A stretch of 40,550 nucleotides of DNA. It comes from Polyangium jinanense. Its GTDB lineage: Bacteria > Myxococcota > Polyangia > Polyangiales > Polyangiaceae. Numbering within the stretch: position 1 is the stretch's first letter; each line of letters starts with the position of its first letter. The position numbers and the translations under genes were made by a program. The DNA lies in NCBI RefSeq assembly GCF_028435365.1, contig NZ_JAGTJJ010000081.1:1-40550 (forward strand), written 5' to 3'. The notes beneath the pieces were generated by a model, which was not told the DNA's origin, searched no databases, and saw only the letters and a list, made by a program, of their open reading frames with translations. Positions 26,101 through 40,357 of this stretch are shown one piece after another.

Positions 26101-28110
26101 ATAGGCGGCCTGCTGCACGCGGTTGTGCAGGAAGCGGTATCGATCGGACGCTTCCTGCACCACGAGCCCCTCGCGGATCGCGGGCAACAAGGCATCAGCG
26201 GTCCGATCGGGAGACAGCTCGTCGATGGTGGAGAGGGTTTGCAGCGTGAAGGTATGGCCGATGCACGCGGCGAGGCGGAGGACGCGCTGCGTTTCGCCCG
26301 CGAGGAGCGCGAGGCTACCGACGATCAGATCCACGACGTTGTCGGTGACCTCGCGCGCCTCGATGGCCTCGAGGTCCCAGTGCCAGGCGCTCTGCTCGGC
26401 GTCGTAGCGGATCTGCTGGCCTTCGTGCAATGCGTGCAGGAACTGGCCCACGAAAAACGGGTTTCCCTGGGTCTTCGCCAGCACGGCCATGGCGAGCGGG
26501 CGTGCGCGTGGCGGGTCCACGGCGAGCGCGTCGCCGAGCAATTGCTCGAGTTCCGGGGCGCCGAGCGATCGGAGCCCGATCTCGCTCACGGCGACGCCCT
26601 CGTTCCGCAGCACGGCGAGGGTCACCGTCAAAGGATGCGCCGCGTCCACCTCGTTGTCGCGGTACGCGCCGAGAATCAAGAGACCGGGGCAATCTCGGTC
26701 CGCGAGCAGGACCTCGAGCAGCTTGAGCGAGCCGGGATCGGCCCATTGCAGATCGTCGAGGAACAGGACGAGCGGCCTGTCCGGGCTCGTGAAGACCTGC
26801 ACGAAGCTCTTGAGCACGAGGTTCATGCGATTCTGCGACTCGCCCGGCCCGACGATGGGGAGCGCGGGCTGCGGGCCCAGGATGTTCGCGAGCTCGGGGA
26901 CGAGATCCACGATGACCTGGCCATTGCCCGAGAGCGCCCGCGACAGGCGCGCCTGAAAGGACGCGAGCTCGCCTCCGCTCTCGCCGAGGAGCTGCTGCAA
27001 GAGCTCGCGGAATGCTTGAATGACGGGGCCGTACGGGACGCTGCGGCTCAGGAGATCGAATTTACCGGAAATGAAGCGCGCGCCATCACGAGGAAGGCTC
27101 CGGCGGAGCTCGTGGACGAGCGCCGACTTGCCGACCCCGGAGGGACCCGCGATCAGGACGAGCTCCGCCGGCCCGAGACGTGCCCGCTCGAATGCATCGA
27201 GCAAGGCCTTCCCCTCGACGGATCGGCCATAAAGCCGCTCCGGCAAATGCAGCGCCGCAGCGGTGTCGTGGCGCCCGAGTACGAAGGTCTCGACCGTGCC
27301 CGTTTCCTCGATCTGGCGGATGCACGCGGCGAGATCGAGCTCGACGCCGCGCGCGGTCTGGTATCGATCCTCCGGCGCCTTGGCGAGAAGCTTCATGACG
27401 AGCGCCGAGACGACCTCGGGGATCCGCCCGTCGACCTCCCGCGGCGCGGCGGGGACGCGCGCGATGTGGCTGTGCACGAGCTCGACGGGGTCGGTGGTCG
27501 TGAAGGGCAAATACGCCGTGAGCATCTGGTAAAGGGTGACGCCGAAGGCATAAAGATCGGCGCGGTGATCCACCGTTCGATTCATGCGGCCCGTCTGCTC
27601 GGGCGCGAGATAGGCGAGCGTCCCCGTCATGGCCTCCGCGCCGCGCCCGGTCGCCTCCGACATCCGCATGGCCAGACCGAAATCGAGAAGGTAGACGCTC
27701 CCCGTCTCCGGGTGATAAAGAAGATTCTGGGGTTTTACGTCGCGGTGAACGATCCCGCGCTGATGGACGCTGGCGAGAATGCCCGCGATGCCACGGCCGA
27801 TCTTCAGCGCCGTCGCCACGTCGAGGCGCCGCGCGCGGAGGAGCGCGGCGAGCGTCTCGCCCGGGAGCGCCTCCAGCACGAGCGCGACGCTTCGCTCGGA
27901 CGGCTCGAGCGAAAGGGCCTTGACCACGCCGGGCGCGTCGATGCTCTTCAGAATCGAATACTCGTGCCGGAGCCGCTCGATGTCACGCGGCGTCACCTCT
28001 CCGCGTGGGAGCTTGATGACAACCGGGGTCGGGTCGTCATCCCGCTGTCCACGATGGATGACGGTGCACGAGCCTTCGTGAATCGCGGCTCCGACGAGGC
28101 GATAGGCCAT
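23149..28110 (-). CDS. Kinase C: Ser/Thr kinase-AAA-GAF-STAS (RsbR-type output)
   Basis: A 1653-aa cytoplasmic protein with the chassis of kinases A and B but a different output. Ser/Thr kinase (about 5-265; HRD Asp124, DFG, PEQTGR), AAA ATPase (Walker A GPSGVGKS with Lys328, Walker B LFLDDLQWAD), helical TPR-like region (about 650-1240), GAF (about 1290-1450), and a coiled coil. An RsbR-like STAS domain begins at ELSTPLIPI (residue 1531). Thr1581 (DITGM) and Thr1620 (VRKEVAQT) align with the stressosome phospho-sites of RsbR. The usual kinase/receiver end is absent. The start at 28110 (MAYRLV) directly precedes the kinase fold. The gene lies downstream of the Cys-rich lipoprotein by 112 bp. 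Confidence 0.92.
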   Translation of the reverse strand: MAYRLVGAAIHEGSCTVIHRGQRDDDPTPVVIKLPRGEVTPRDIERLRHEYSILKSIDAPGVVKALSLEPSERSVALVLEALPGETLAALLRARRLDVATALKIGRGIAGILASVHQRGIVHRDVKPQNLLYHPETGSVYLLDFGLAMRMSEATGRGAEAMTGTLAYLAPEQTGRMNRTVDHRADLYAFGVTLYQMLTAYLPFTTTDPVELVHSHIARVPAAPREVDGRIPEVVSALVMKLLAKAPEDRYQTARGVELDLAACIRQIEETGTVETFVLGRHDTAAALHLPERLYGRSVEGKALLDAFERARLGPAELVLIAGPSGVGKSALVHELRRSLPRDGARFISGKFDLLSRSVPYGPVIQAFRELLQQLLGESGGELASFQARLSRALSGNGQVIVDLVPELANILGPQPALPIVGPGESQNRMNLVLKSFVQVFTSPDRPLVLFLDDLQWADPGSLKLLEVLLADRDCPGLLILGAYRDNEVDAAHPLTVTLAVLRNEGVAVSEIGLRSLGAPELEQLLGDALAVDPPRARPLAMAVLAKTQGNPFFVGQFLHALHEGQQIRYDAEQSAWHWDLEAIEAREVTDNVVDLIVGSLALLAGETQRVLRLAACIGHTFTLQTLSTIDELSPDRTADALLPAIREGLVVQEASDRYRFLHNRVQQAAYATIDEADRAATHLRIGRLLLAGMDPGAPDRAHFEVAFHLNHGEAQMQDPAERLALAERNLDVGRKAKASNAYEAAANHFRVGTTLLPESAWQDLYALTFALHKELAECDYLCGRFGQAEASFDRLVERARSKVDLGNVFALVLRLHQVAGKYAEAVDVGFRALGRLGIETPETDEAVQAATIREMQEVKALLGETPIEALVDAPVMTDPEPIAVMGILNELLSCSYIGRPAVFAFSVMRAVRHSLIHGNSPESCYSYSCYAVLLVTWDQIPTAVAVSEMAMALNERFDDAASRGRVLHVHGNHIHFWIRHYRTCFPIVERAFDACLTVGEFVNAGFIAHAVTWLALERGDALDDVVRFSERFAAFAKQSRNELILLAVQLTQQFARSLARPWLPDRPLDDDRFSGDFVLATFTRAGFRTGIAFYHITLLMLHYTAGQYEEAVASADRARDVLDAVPTLPIEPTFYLYEALALLARGPVGDAEAARRDQARIDASRDKLARYAEFGPENYEHKHLLVRAEAARVAGRHLEADDLYDRAILSARTNGFTPYEALGNELAGRALLARGRQLLAPMYLREAHAAYVRWGAAHKAELLTKEHPHIVAHGLARVPATHASTSASTSVGRGVGGVVDMATVLRLGQALAGEMELPKVIEQLMRIVLRNAGATRGALILDREGELRIEATITLGPDVVTVCDEGPMDASADLPISVIRYAARTREAVMLGDVAADSRFAKDASLRGRGVLSIVCLPLVHRRRLVGVLYLENGLVRDAFGAERVEFLELLCAQAATALENALLVGHLQEASQALRQSNERLEAEVAQRTHDLLEVNTRLTQELVERERAEQARVALQEEIIRVQTDLLVELSTPLIPITDEILVMPLIGAMDARRAERVMDTVLSGAQSSGARVVIMDITGMKTVDAEAASALIRAASALRLLGMQAWLTGVRKEVAQTLIALGIDLGGILTFGSLKRGVAHAARLARVTSR

Positions 28111-28222
28111 AACGTGCCAGCAAAACACAGGCGCCCGGCCGACGCCAAGCACAATCGTGCTCTGCCTTTCGTGGCTTCACGCACGAACACGTATGACCAT
28201 CGCCCCGGAGAGGGCAGCCTGG

Positions 28223-30286
28223 CTACTTGAGGATGACGCGGCCCATTGCGAACCGGAAGAAGCTCGAATAAGCGGCCGCGTCGATGCAGGTGGAGAGGTT
28301 CACCGCGGCGTTGTTCTTGTCGGTGCAGCCCGTCACGACCTTCTGCGCATTGACGGTGAGCTTGTAGGGCGCGCCGGCTCCGCCGACGGGCGCGGCCGGA
28401 TCGGCCTGATCGGGCTGCGTCGGGTAGAGGGCCGGAACGACGAACCCCACGTTGATCGAGCAGCCGGAGACGAGCAGGTCGAGGAAACTATTCGCGGCGC
28501 TGTAGCCCTGCGTGCACGCGAGCGAGCCGCCGGGCAGAAGCTCGGGCGGAATGGTGGCCTGCGCGAGCGAACGCGCGCTGATGTCGCCGCAGAGCAGGCC
28601 GGAGAACGTGGCGTCTTTCTGCCCCAGGCTCGCGAAGCTCTGCAAAGAGGGGTTCAGGTGCTCGGAAGCGAGGTGGCCGGGCGGCGTCCCATTCGAGACG
28701 AGCGGCGTCGAGCCCGCGTTGACGGTGACGCGGAGCTTCGTGCTCGACATCCGGAGGGTCGTCACGGCGCTCGGGAAGAAATTGATGGCAATGCTCATCG
28801 TGCCGGGCCCCGCATTCAAGACACCGCCGGTGATGTTGCCCGTGAGCTTGTCGAGCGGGTTCCGGGCCGCGTCGAGCGTGGCCGTGTTCGTGTTGTACCA
28901 CCAATCGAGGTCGTTCGCTCCGCTGTAGCCCGCGCCCGCCACGGGCGTCGCGCGCACGACGCCGAGCTCGACCGACGGATCGTCGACGCCGACGAGGGCC
29001 GCGAGGCCGAACATCTTGAAGAGGAAGCCCGTCGTTCCAGCATTGACGCCCTGATCGATGTAGGTCTGGACCTGGGAACCGGCCACACCCGGGTCAATCG
29101 CCGTGCCGAACCGGTTCGCCGCGCAGAATGCGTCGGTGGCGAACTGCATCTTCAGGTAATTCGACCGCAGGTCTTGCTCGAACTTGCAGACCCCATCGCA
29201 CCCGTCGAGGTTCACCTGGTTCCCGTCGTCGCAATCCTCGCCGGCCTCACGAATGCCGTTGCCGCACATGGACGTGGGGGCGGTCTTGCACATCGCGTCG
29301 CAAAGGACGGTCCCCGGCGGCTCGCATTGCTCGCCGTTCATGGGGTCGACGCAGCCGTCGCCGCACACGGACGCCTTGCACATGCCGGAGGCGCACACGC
29401 CGGAGGCGCACGCGGTGCAGTCGAGGAGCTGCACGCCCGGCATGCACTTTTGCCCGACGTTCGCGCCGTTCATCACGGTCGTGCACGTCTCGACGCCGTT
29501 GCAGGTCTCGGCGTCGGGGCACGAGTCCGGCCCCTTGGTGCACGAGAACGTGCAGTTCGCCTCGCACCCCGCATTGGGTCCGTTCGCCGCGCCAAAATCG
29601 CATTGCTCGCTGCCCTGGACGACGCCGTCGCCGCAGACGGGGGCCGTGCAGACGCCGGCCTTGCAGGTCGCGTTCGGGCCACACGTGGTACCCTCCTGCG
29701 CGGGGTCGGCGATGGCGACGCAGGTATGGTTCGCGAGGCACGCGTTCTGCTGGCAAACCGGCGCCGCGGGGCAATCGGCCGCGGCGTCGACGCACGAGTA
29801 CGTACAATCCTGATCGCAGCCGTCGCCGTCGACGAGGTTGCCGTCGTCGCACTGCTCCGGGGGGTTTACGACCCCATCGACGACGCAAGCAGGAGGAGCG
29901 CCGCCCCCGCCGCCGTTTCCAGCCGCGCCGCCGCCGCCGCCCATGCCCCCTGCCCCACCCGCGCCGCCGCTGCCGCCGCTGCCGCCGACGCCGCCCGCCC
30001 CGCCGATTCCTCCGCCGCCGCCGCCCATACCGCCGCCGCCGCCCATACCACCGACGCCGCCCGCGCCGCCGGCGCCGCCCATACCGCCGCCGCCGCCCAT
30101 ACCACCGACGCCGCCCGCGCCGCCGGCGCCGCCCGTGCCGCCGACTCCCCCATCGCCGCCGACGCCGCCCGCGCCGCCGCTGCCGGAGCTGGAAGTGGAG
30201 TTCGTGCCCGTGGTTTGGGTGGAGCCGTCGCTGCAAGCGACGAGGAGGAGACTGCCGAGAGAAATACCGACAAAGAGACGCTTCAT
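28223..30286 (-). CDS. Gly-rich, Cys-rich lipoprotein with Myxo disulfide repeats
   Basis: A 687-aa surface lipoprotein: lipobox LLLVACS, a Ser/Thr patch, a long Gly-Gly-X linker (about 37-130), then Cys-rich modules. At least three follow the Myxo disulfide (DUF4215) pattern CGDGxxxxxEQCDDGN..DGC...C: CVDGVVNPPEQCDDGN, CGDGVVQGSEQCDFG and CGNGIREAGEDCDDGN. The C-terminal half (about 380-687) is an unassigned beta-rich domain with few cysteines. Such repeats occur in many exported myxobacterial proteins; their role is structural, and the partner is unknown. The linker DNA contains a perfect 54-bp tandem duplication (30026-30133). It sits in a run of minus-strand signalling genes, so it could be the surface part of one of those pathways; this is inference. 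Confidence 0.88.
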   Translation of the reverse strand: MKRLFVGISLGSLLLVACSDGSTQTTGTNSTSSSGSGGAGGVGGDGGVGGTGGAGGAGGVGGMGGGGGMGGAGGAGGVGGMGGGGGMGGGGGGIGGAGGVGGSGGSGGAGGAGGMGGGGGAAGNGGGGGAPPACVVDGVVNPPEQCDDGNLVDGDGCDQDCTYSCVDAAADCPAAPVCQQNACLANHTCVAIADPAQEGTTCGPNATCKAGVCTAPVCGDGVVQGSEQCDFGAANGPNAGCEANCTFSCTKGPDSCPDAETCNGVETCTTVMNGANVGQKCMPGVQLLDCTACASGVCASGMCKASVCGDGCVDPMNGEQCEPPGTVLCDAMCKTAPTSMCGNGIREAGEDCDDGNQVNLDGCDGVCKFEQDLRSNYLKMQFATDAFCAANRFGTAIDPGVAGSQVQTYIDQGVNAGTTGFLFKMFGLAALVGVDDPSVELGVVRATPVAGAGYSGANDLDWWYNTNTATLDAARNPLDKLTGNITGGVLNAGPGTMSIAINFFPSAVTTLRMSSTKLRVTVNAGSTPLVSNGTPPGHLASEHLNPSLQSFASLGQKDATFSGLLCGDISARSLAQATIPPELLPGGSLACTQGYSAANSFLDLLVSGCSINVGFVVPALYPTQPDQADPAAPVGGAGAPYKLTVNAQKVVTGCTDKNNAAVNLSTCIDAAAYSSFFRFAMGRVILK
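30026..30133. repeat. 54-bp perfect tandem duplication in lipoprotein linker
   Basis: Two identical 54-bp units (30026-30079 and 30080-30133), each encoding 18 residues of the Gly-Gly-X linker (GGAGGAGGVGGMGGGGGM). They are in frame, so copy-number change would alter linker length without a frameshift. Confidence 0.85.
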
Positions 30287-30387
30287 GGGGGCGGCATCCT
30301 ACGCGGATCTTTCACTCCGAGGCGGGAAAAATTCGCCTGCCGGTGCCGCGTCTCCCACCCCGGCCCGTGGTGGCGCTCATTTCGCCG

Positions 30388-30411
30388 GACAGCAGGGGGC
30401 TAGCTGCTGTC
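30388..30411 (-). terminator. Hairpin across the stop of the PAS-STAS gene
   Basis: An 8-bp perfect stem GACAGCAG / CTGCTGTC with an 8-nt loop spans the stop codon (30400-30402). There is no T-run. It may terminate or attenuate transcription into the lipoprotein gene. Confidence 0.3.
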
Positions 30412-31290
30412 GCGCGTGAGCTTGACGGCATGCGCGACGGCCGTTTGCAGGTTCGAACAGGTGACGATGCCGGACAGGTCGGCGCCGATGGAGATCAACG
30501 TGCGCGCCACCTCCGGTCCGATACCGCTCAGCACCATGCGCGTGCCGAGCAGCCGCACAGCCTGCGCAACCCGCAAGAGGGTGCTCGCCACCTGCTCGTT
30601 CACCGCGACCACGCCGGTGACGTCGACGATCGCCACGCGCGCGCCGGTTTTGCTCACGCCTGTGAGCAGGGTCGTGAGCACCCGCTCCGCACGCTCGGAA
30701 TCGATCGCGCCGATGAGCGGCATGACCATGACATCGTCGCGGATGGGAATGAGGGGCGTGGAGAGCTCGGCCAGCCTCGCGCGCAGGGTCTCCTCGACGC
30801 GCAGCTTCTCGGTGACGTCGAGGATCTGCGAGATGAAATGGAGCGGCTCGCCACGCCCATCGCGCACCATGGAGACGTGCAGCTCGGCGTGGATGACTGC
30901 GCCGTCCCTGCGAAAGTATCGCTTGCGCAGCTCGTACCGCGCGAGCTCGCCCCGGAGCACGCGGTCGACGAGCTCGAGGTCACTCTGCAGGTCCTGCGGA
31001 TGCGTGATGTCCTGGAAGCGCACCTTGATGAGCTCCGCGGGTGCGTAACCGAGCAGCTCGCCGAGCGCGTGATTGGCGCGGATGAATGAGCCATCGAGCC
31101 CGACGAGGGCCATCCCGATGGGGGCGCCGTCGACCGTCAGCCGGAAGCGCTCCGCCTCGAGGCGCTGCCCATGCTCGGCAGCCTCGAGCTTGCTCTCCAG
31201 CTCGGCGATGCGGCGCTCCAGCTCGGTGCGCATAGGTTCGTGGAAACGATGATTCTCGACGTCCGAGACCTCGATCGCATGGATATACAT
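30400..31290 (-). CDS. PAS-STAS protein (RsbR-like)
   Basis: A 296-aa soluble protein. It has an N-terminal coiled coil (about 20-45), a PAS/PAC domain (about 47-160, GAPIGMALVGLDGSFIRANHAL to ISQILDVTE), and an RsbR-type STAS domain from ELSTPLIPI (residue 175). Thr225 (DVTGV) and Thr264 (EVART) sit at the two stressosome phospho-sites. It is likely a stress sensor whose PAS detects redox, oxygen or a small molecule and passes the signal by STAS interactions. Start 31290 has GGGGG upstream; ATG 31233 is an alternative that skips a short tail. It lies between kinase B and the Cys-rich lipoprotein on the same strand. Confidence 0.9.
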   Translation of the reverse strand: MYIHAIEVSDVENHRFHEPMRTELERRIAELESKLEAAEHGQRLEAERFRLTVDGAPIGMALVGLDGSFIRANHALGELLGYAPAELIKVRFQDITHPQDLQSDLELVDRVLRGELARYELRKRYFRRDGAVIHAELHVSMVRDGRGEPLHFISQILDVTEKLRVEETLRARLAELSTPLIPIRDDVMVMPLIGAIDSERAERVLTTLLTGVSKTGARVAIVDVTGVVAVNEQVASTLLRVAQAVRLLGTRMVLSGIGPEVARTLISIGADLSGIVTCSNLQTAVAHAVKLTRDSS

Positions 31291-31431
31291 GCACGTGCCC
31301 CCCTACTCGCGCAGCATAGATCGGACGTGAGGCGATGCACAAGGCCTCGATGGTCCAATGACGTACGCGGGGAGCTTGCCAGGCGCCCATTCCCAGAACG
31401 GTAGCCGTCGGGTACGAGCGACATCGACCCG

Positions 31432-31476
31432 AAGAGACGGTCCTTTACCCGGTGGAGTCTTGCATACCCGTCTCTT
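31432..31476 (-). terminator. Hairpin downstream of kinase B
   Basis: A 9-bp perfect stem AAGAGACGG / CCGTCTCTT with a 27-nt loop lies about 35 bp past the kinase B stop. There is no T-run. It is a candidate factor-assisted terminator separating kinase B from the PAS-STAS gene. Confidence 0.35.
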
Positions 31477-31510
31477 GCTCCTGTCTTTCGCTCCGTCCTG
31501 GTCGTGCGCG

Positions 31511-37468
<5,958 letters not shown>

Positions 37469-37600
37469 CTTCGAACCCCTCCCGTGCGTCTCGTACAGAT
37501 GCACGATCCCGATCTGCACCAGAGTAACCTCGGAAAGCCGATGCACGTCAATGCAATTGTGAACGATGCGAGGGCCTGTCGTGTCGTGCCAAACCGTGCA

Positions 37601-37639
37601 TACACACGATCGAAGCCCACCACTTCGAGATCGTGTGTA
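37601..37639. promoter_or_regulatory. Long inverted repeat in divergent gap of kinase B and REC-STAS gene
   Basis: An 11-bp perfect arm TACACACGATC / GATCGTGTGTA extends by four more pairs (GAAG/CTTC) across a 2-nt bulge, with a 7-nt loop. It sits in the 311-bp divergent intergenic region (37469-37779), which otherwise shows no gene. The position suits a shared operator controlling both genes. A structured leader RNA is the alternative. Confidence 0.5.
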
Positions 37640-37779
37640 AATCGAATCACGCCCACGCTACAGAATCGCGTTTTTTCAGCCTCGCCGACCCCGCGCTCCC
37701 TGCAGCGGCGCCAAATGCTTGGCGCTTTACTGCCGTGATACTTCTTGATAGGGTCCGCGCTAAACTCTTCGGGGGTTGG

Positions 37780-38769
37780 ATGGACGCTCTGACGCAATAC
37801 AATGGACTCGTGGTCGCGGTGGACGACAACCCCGTCAACCTCGACACGCTTCTCGAAGCATTGTCAGGCGAGCGTCTGGACCTCGCCGTTGCCACGGATG
37901 GCAACATGGCGATGCGCCTGATCGAGCGCGAGCAGCCTGATCTCGTTCTCCTCGACGTCATGTTGCCGGACATCGACGGCTTCGAGGTGTGCAGGCGCTT
38001 GAAAGCCAACCCACAAACCGCCGACACGCAGGTCGTCTTCATGACCTCCTTGAGCAGTCGGGAGCACCGGCTGCAGGGGCTGCATGCGGGCGCTGTGGAT
38101 TTCATCAGCAAGCCCTTCGATTCCGAGGAGCTCCTGGCGCGCATACGCCCGCACATCGCCGTCCGGCGCATGACGCGGACGCTGCAGGAAAAGAACACGA
38201 GCCTGGAGGCGGAAGTTCGTCAGCGCGCCGCCGTCGAGGCCGCGCGCGAGGCGCTCCTCGTCGAGCTCATGACCCGTACCGAGGAGCTGCGTGATGCCAA
38301 GGAGCGGCTCGAGCGCGAGCTCGTCGAGAAAGGGCGCGCGAATGCGGAGAAGACGGCGCTCCACGAGCAGATCATCGCCGCGCAGCAGACCCGGCTCCTC
38401 GAGCTCTCCACGCCCCTCATTCCGATCACGGATCGCATCCTGGTCATGCCGCTCATCGGGACGATGGACGCCGACCGGGCCGAGCAAGCCATCGAGGCAA
38501 TGCTCGAGGGCGCCAGCAGCCGATCCGCCGAATTCGTCATTCTCGACATCACGGGCCTCAAGCGCGTGGACGAGAACGTCGCCAGCATGCTCCTCGCCGC
38601 TGCCAACGGCCTCAGGCTCCTGGGAACGCGCACGGTGATCACCGGGATACGTTCGGAGGTCGCCCGGACGCTCGTCCACATCAACGCATCCCTGCAAGGA
38701 ATCGTCACGAAGGCGACGCTGCAGGACGGCATTGCGGTCGCAATGCAGGCCGCCCGTCATCGAGCGTAG
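37780..38769 (+). CDS. REC-STAS protein (receiver fused to RsbR-like domain)
   Basis: A 329-aa protein: receiver domain (about 8-130) with Asp15/16, acceptor Asp59 (LLDVMLP), Thr89 and Lys111 (SKPF) all intact. A coiled coil follows (about 135-205), then an RsbR-type STAS from ELSTPLIPI (residue 208) with Thr258 (DITGL) and Thr297 (EVART). It could link histidine-kinase phosphotransfer to stressosome-type STAS signalling; kinases A or B are plausible donors by proximity, but this is inference. ATG 37780 has GGGGG just upstream; the frame is open to 37633. It is divergent from kinase B, sharing the inverted repeat at 37601-37639, and convergent with the kelch-like lipoprotein. Confidence 0.92.
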   Translation: MDALTQYNGLVVAVDDNPVNLDTLLEALSGERLDLAVATDGNMAMRLIEREQPDLVLLDVMLPDIDGFEVCRRLKANPQTADTQVVFMTSLSSREHRLQGLHAGAVDFISKPFDSEELLARIRPHIAVRRMTRTLQEKNTSLEAEVRQRAAVEAAREALLVELMTRTEELRDAKERLERELVEKGRANAEKTALHEQIIAAQQTRLLELSTPLIPITDRILVMPLIGTMDADRAEQAIEAMLEGASSRSAEFVILDITGLKRVDENVASMLLAAANGLRLLGTRTVITGIRSEVARTLVHINASLQGIVTKATLQDGIAVAMQAARHRA

Positions 38770-38798
38770 CTGTCAGATTCGTTGTTCGGCGGAGGGAA

Positions 38799-38823
38799 CG
38801 AGCGGCCGCCTCGGGACCGCTCG
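38799..38823. terminator. Bidirectional hairpin between convergent genes
   Basis: A 7-bp stem CGAGCGG / CCGCTCG with an 11-nt loop lies in the 71-bp gap between two stop codons (38769 and 38841). Short and GC-rich, it may serve both strands. Confidence 0.35.
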
Positions 38824-38840
38824 CAAAGGCCGGCATCGCG

Positions 38841-40223
38841 TCAGGGCTTGATGGCCCAGAGCTTTTCGCTGCCTTTCGGCAGGAACAACACGACGCCCCA
38901 TTCCGCGATGTAGGTCAGCTCGTACGTCAGCGCGGGCGAGGGCATCCCCGAGGGCGGGCGAGCCTCGCGCGTGGACGACAGCACATAGGGCTCCGCCTCG
39001 GTGCCGGCGCCGCTCTTGGGCTCGAGATCGACGCGGAAGAACGCATCGAGATCCGCTTCGACGCTGTAGTTCCAGAAATTCATCTTCGCCCCATCGTAGA
39101 AGACCGGAATGCCCTCCTGCTTCGGGGAGATTTGAGGCCAGCTCGGCAGATCGCCGGTGAGCGTCAGGTGCTCGACCGCGCGTGTCGCCTTGTCGATGCG
39201 CCAGCCACGCGTGGCGGTCGAGGTACCGTTGGAATTCGTCGGCGTGAAGACGTAGACGTACGGCCCGCCGATCACGATCGACGAGCTGCCAGACACCTCC
39301 CACTTGGCGTCCACCACGTTCTCGATCGTGCGCGTGGCGGGATCCATCTCGAGCACGCGATTGCGCCAGTTCAATCCAGCATCACCGGCGATGAGGGTCG
39401 TCCACGCCTTGCCGGTCGCCGGATCGTTGGCCGTCCGCGTGCCCGCCTGGAGCACGACCTCGAAGTAGTTGGGATTGAACTTGACGAGCTGCGGCCCGTA
39501 CACGTCCTTCTCGAGAGAGGTCCACTTTCCGCTCACCACGTCGGCGACGCGCACGGGGCCATAGTGCAGGATCATCTTGCCGTCGACGAAGCTCATCGCG
39601 GAGTAGGTGTGGCTCGACGCGGGCGCGGCGAACGGCGCCGCATAGGGCAGATCGGCGGGATCCGTCAGCGTCTCCGCGGTCTGGAAAAACCCGTTCGTCG
39701 CGCCGGAAGGATAGACGATGGGGGAGTTCGGCGCGGTGTAGGCAGGTGGATACGCGGAGGGCGGCGTCGGCGGCACGACGATGCTGTACTTCAGCGTCGC
39801 CGCGTCGAGCTTGAAGACGGCGTTGACGCTGCCGTCACTGTGGCCCCCGCCGAAGAGGTAAAACGCCTTGCCCGCGTGATCGAACACCGGATTGCAGTAC
39901 GCGTCGCGCACGGCGTCGATCGGCGCCGAGCCGACGTAACCGGCGTTGGGCTCGAGGTTCGCCTTGACCCACGCCGTGAAGGGCTCGGACTCCCCGAGCT
40001 CGGTCCAGCTGCCGCCCGCGGGCAACGACGTGGCCCAGTCGGGCGCGGGGCTGCCGCCGCCCGAAGCGGTGGACGAGGACGAGCTGGAGGCGCCGCCGCC
40101 CCCCATCGCCGAGGACGACGTCGCGCCGCCGCCCCCACCCGTGTCGCTGTTCGTCCCTCCTTCGCCGCACGCGGCGAGCAGCGCGGCAGCAAACACCATC
40201 CCGACTCCAATCGAGCGGCTCAT
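38841..40223 (-). CDS. Lipoprotein with Gly/Ser linker and kelch-like beta-propeller
   Basis: A 460-aa exported protein: lipobox LLAACG, then a low-complexity Gly/Ser linker (about 22-60), then a beta-rich domain. Segments such as 'FYLFGGGHSDGSVNAVFKLD' resemble kelch/galactose-oxidase blades. Further repeats (KMILHYGPVRVADVVSGKW, YVYVFTPTNSNG.RGWRID) suggest a propeller of 5-7 blades. No catalytic motif was recognised; the role is probably binding at the cell surface. The ATG at 40223 is preceded by GGAGAG; the adjacent TTG (40226) is less likely. Repeat copy 4 lies upstream, so this gene is not in an operon with the next one. Confidence 0.75.
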   Translation of the reverse strand: MSRSIGVGMVFAAALLAACGEGGTNSDTGGGGGATSSSAMGGGGASSSSSSTASGGGSPAPDWATSLPAGGSWTELGESEPFTAWVKANLEPNAGYVGSAPIDAVRDAYCNPVFDHAGKAFYLFGGGHSDGSVNAVFKLDAATLKYSIVVPPTPPSAYPPAYTAPNSPIVYPSGATNGFFQTAETLTDPADLPYAAPFAAPASSHTYSAMSFVDGKMILHYGPVRVADVVSGKWTSLEKDVYGPQLVKFNPNYFEVVLQAGTRTANDPATGKAWTTLIAGDAGLNWRNRVLEMDPATRTIENVVDAKWEVSGSSSIVIGGPYVYVFTPTNSNGTSTATRGWRIDKATRAVEHLTLTGDLPSWPQISPKQEGIPVFYDGAKMNFWNYSVEADLDAFFRVDLEPKSGAGTEAEPYVLSSTREARPPSGMPSPALTYELTYIAEWGVVLFLPKGSEKLWAIKP

Positions 40224-40357
40224 CAATTTTCACTCTCCAGGGTTGAAGTGAGACGTGGGAAATATCGAGCCACAGGTCGTATTGCAAGGGGGATGACGAG
40301 GATCGCACACGCACACCCCACCCAGCGGCGGAGCATGGGTTTCATGTCGAAGCCGTT

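Noticed and set aside
24520..28230. A 1236-codon plus-strand open frame opposite kinase C
   Set aside because: It is a GC-bias shadow: Arg/Glu/Gly-rich, no domains, no ribosome site, and exactly antisense to a protein with clear motifs.
30026..30133. CRISPR-like direct repeats
   Set aside because: The two units are adjacent, without spacers, and in frame inside a coding sequence.
29838..30419. A proline-rich plus-strand frame (PPxP repeats)
   Set aside because: It is the antisense reading of the Gly-Gly-X linker of the lipoprotein.
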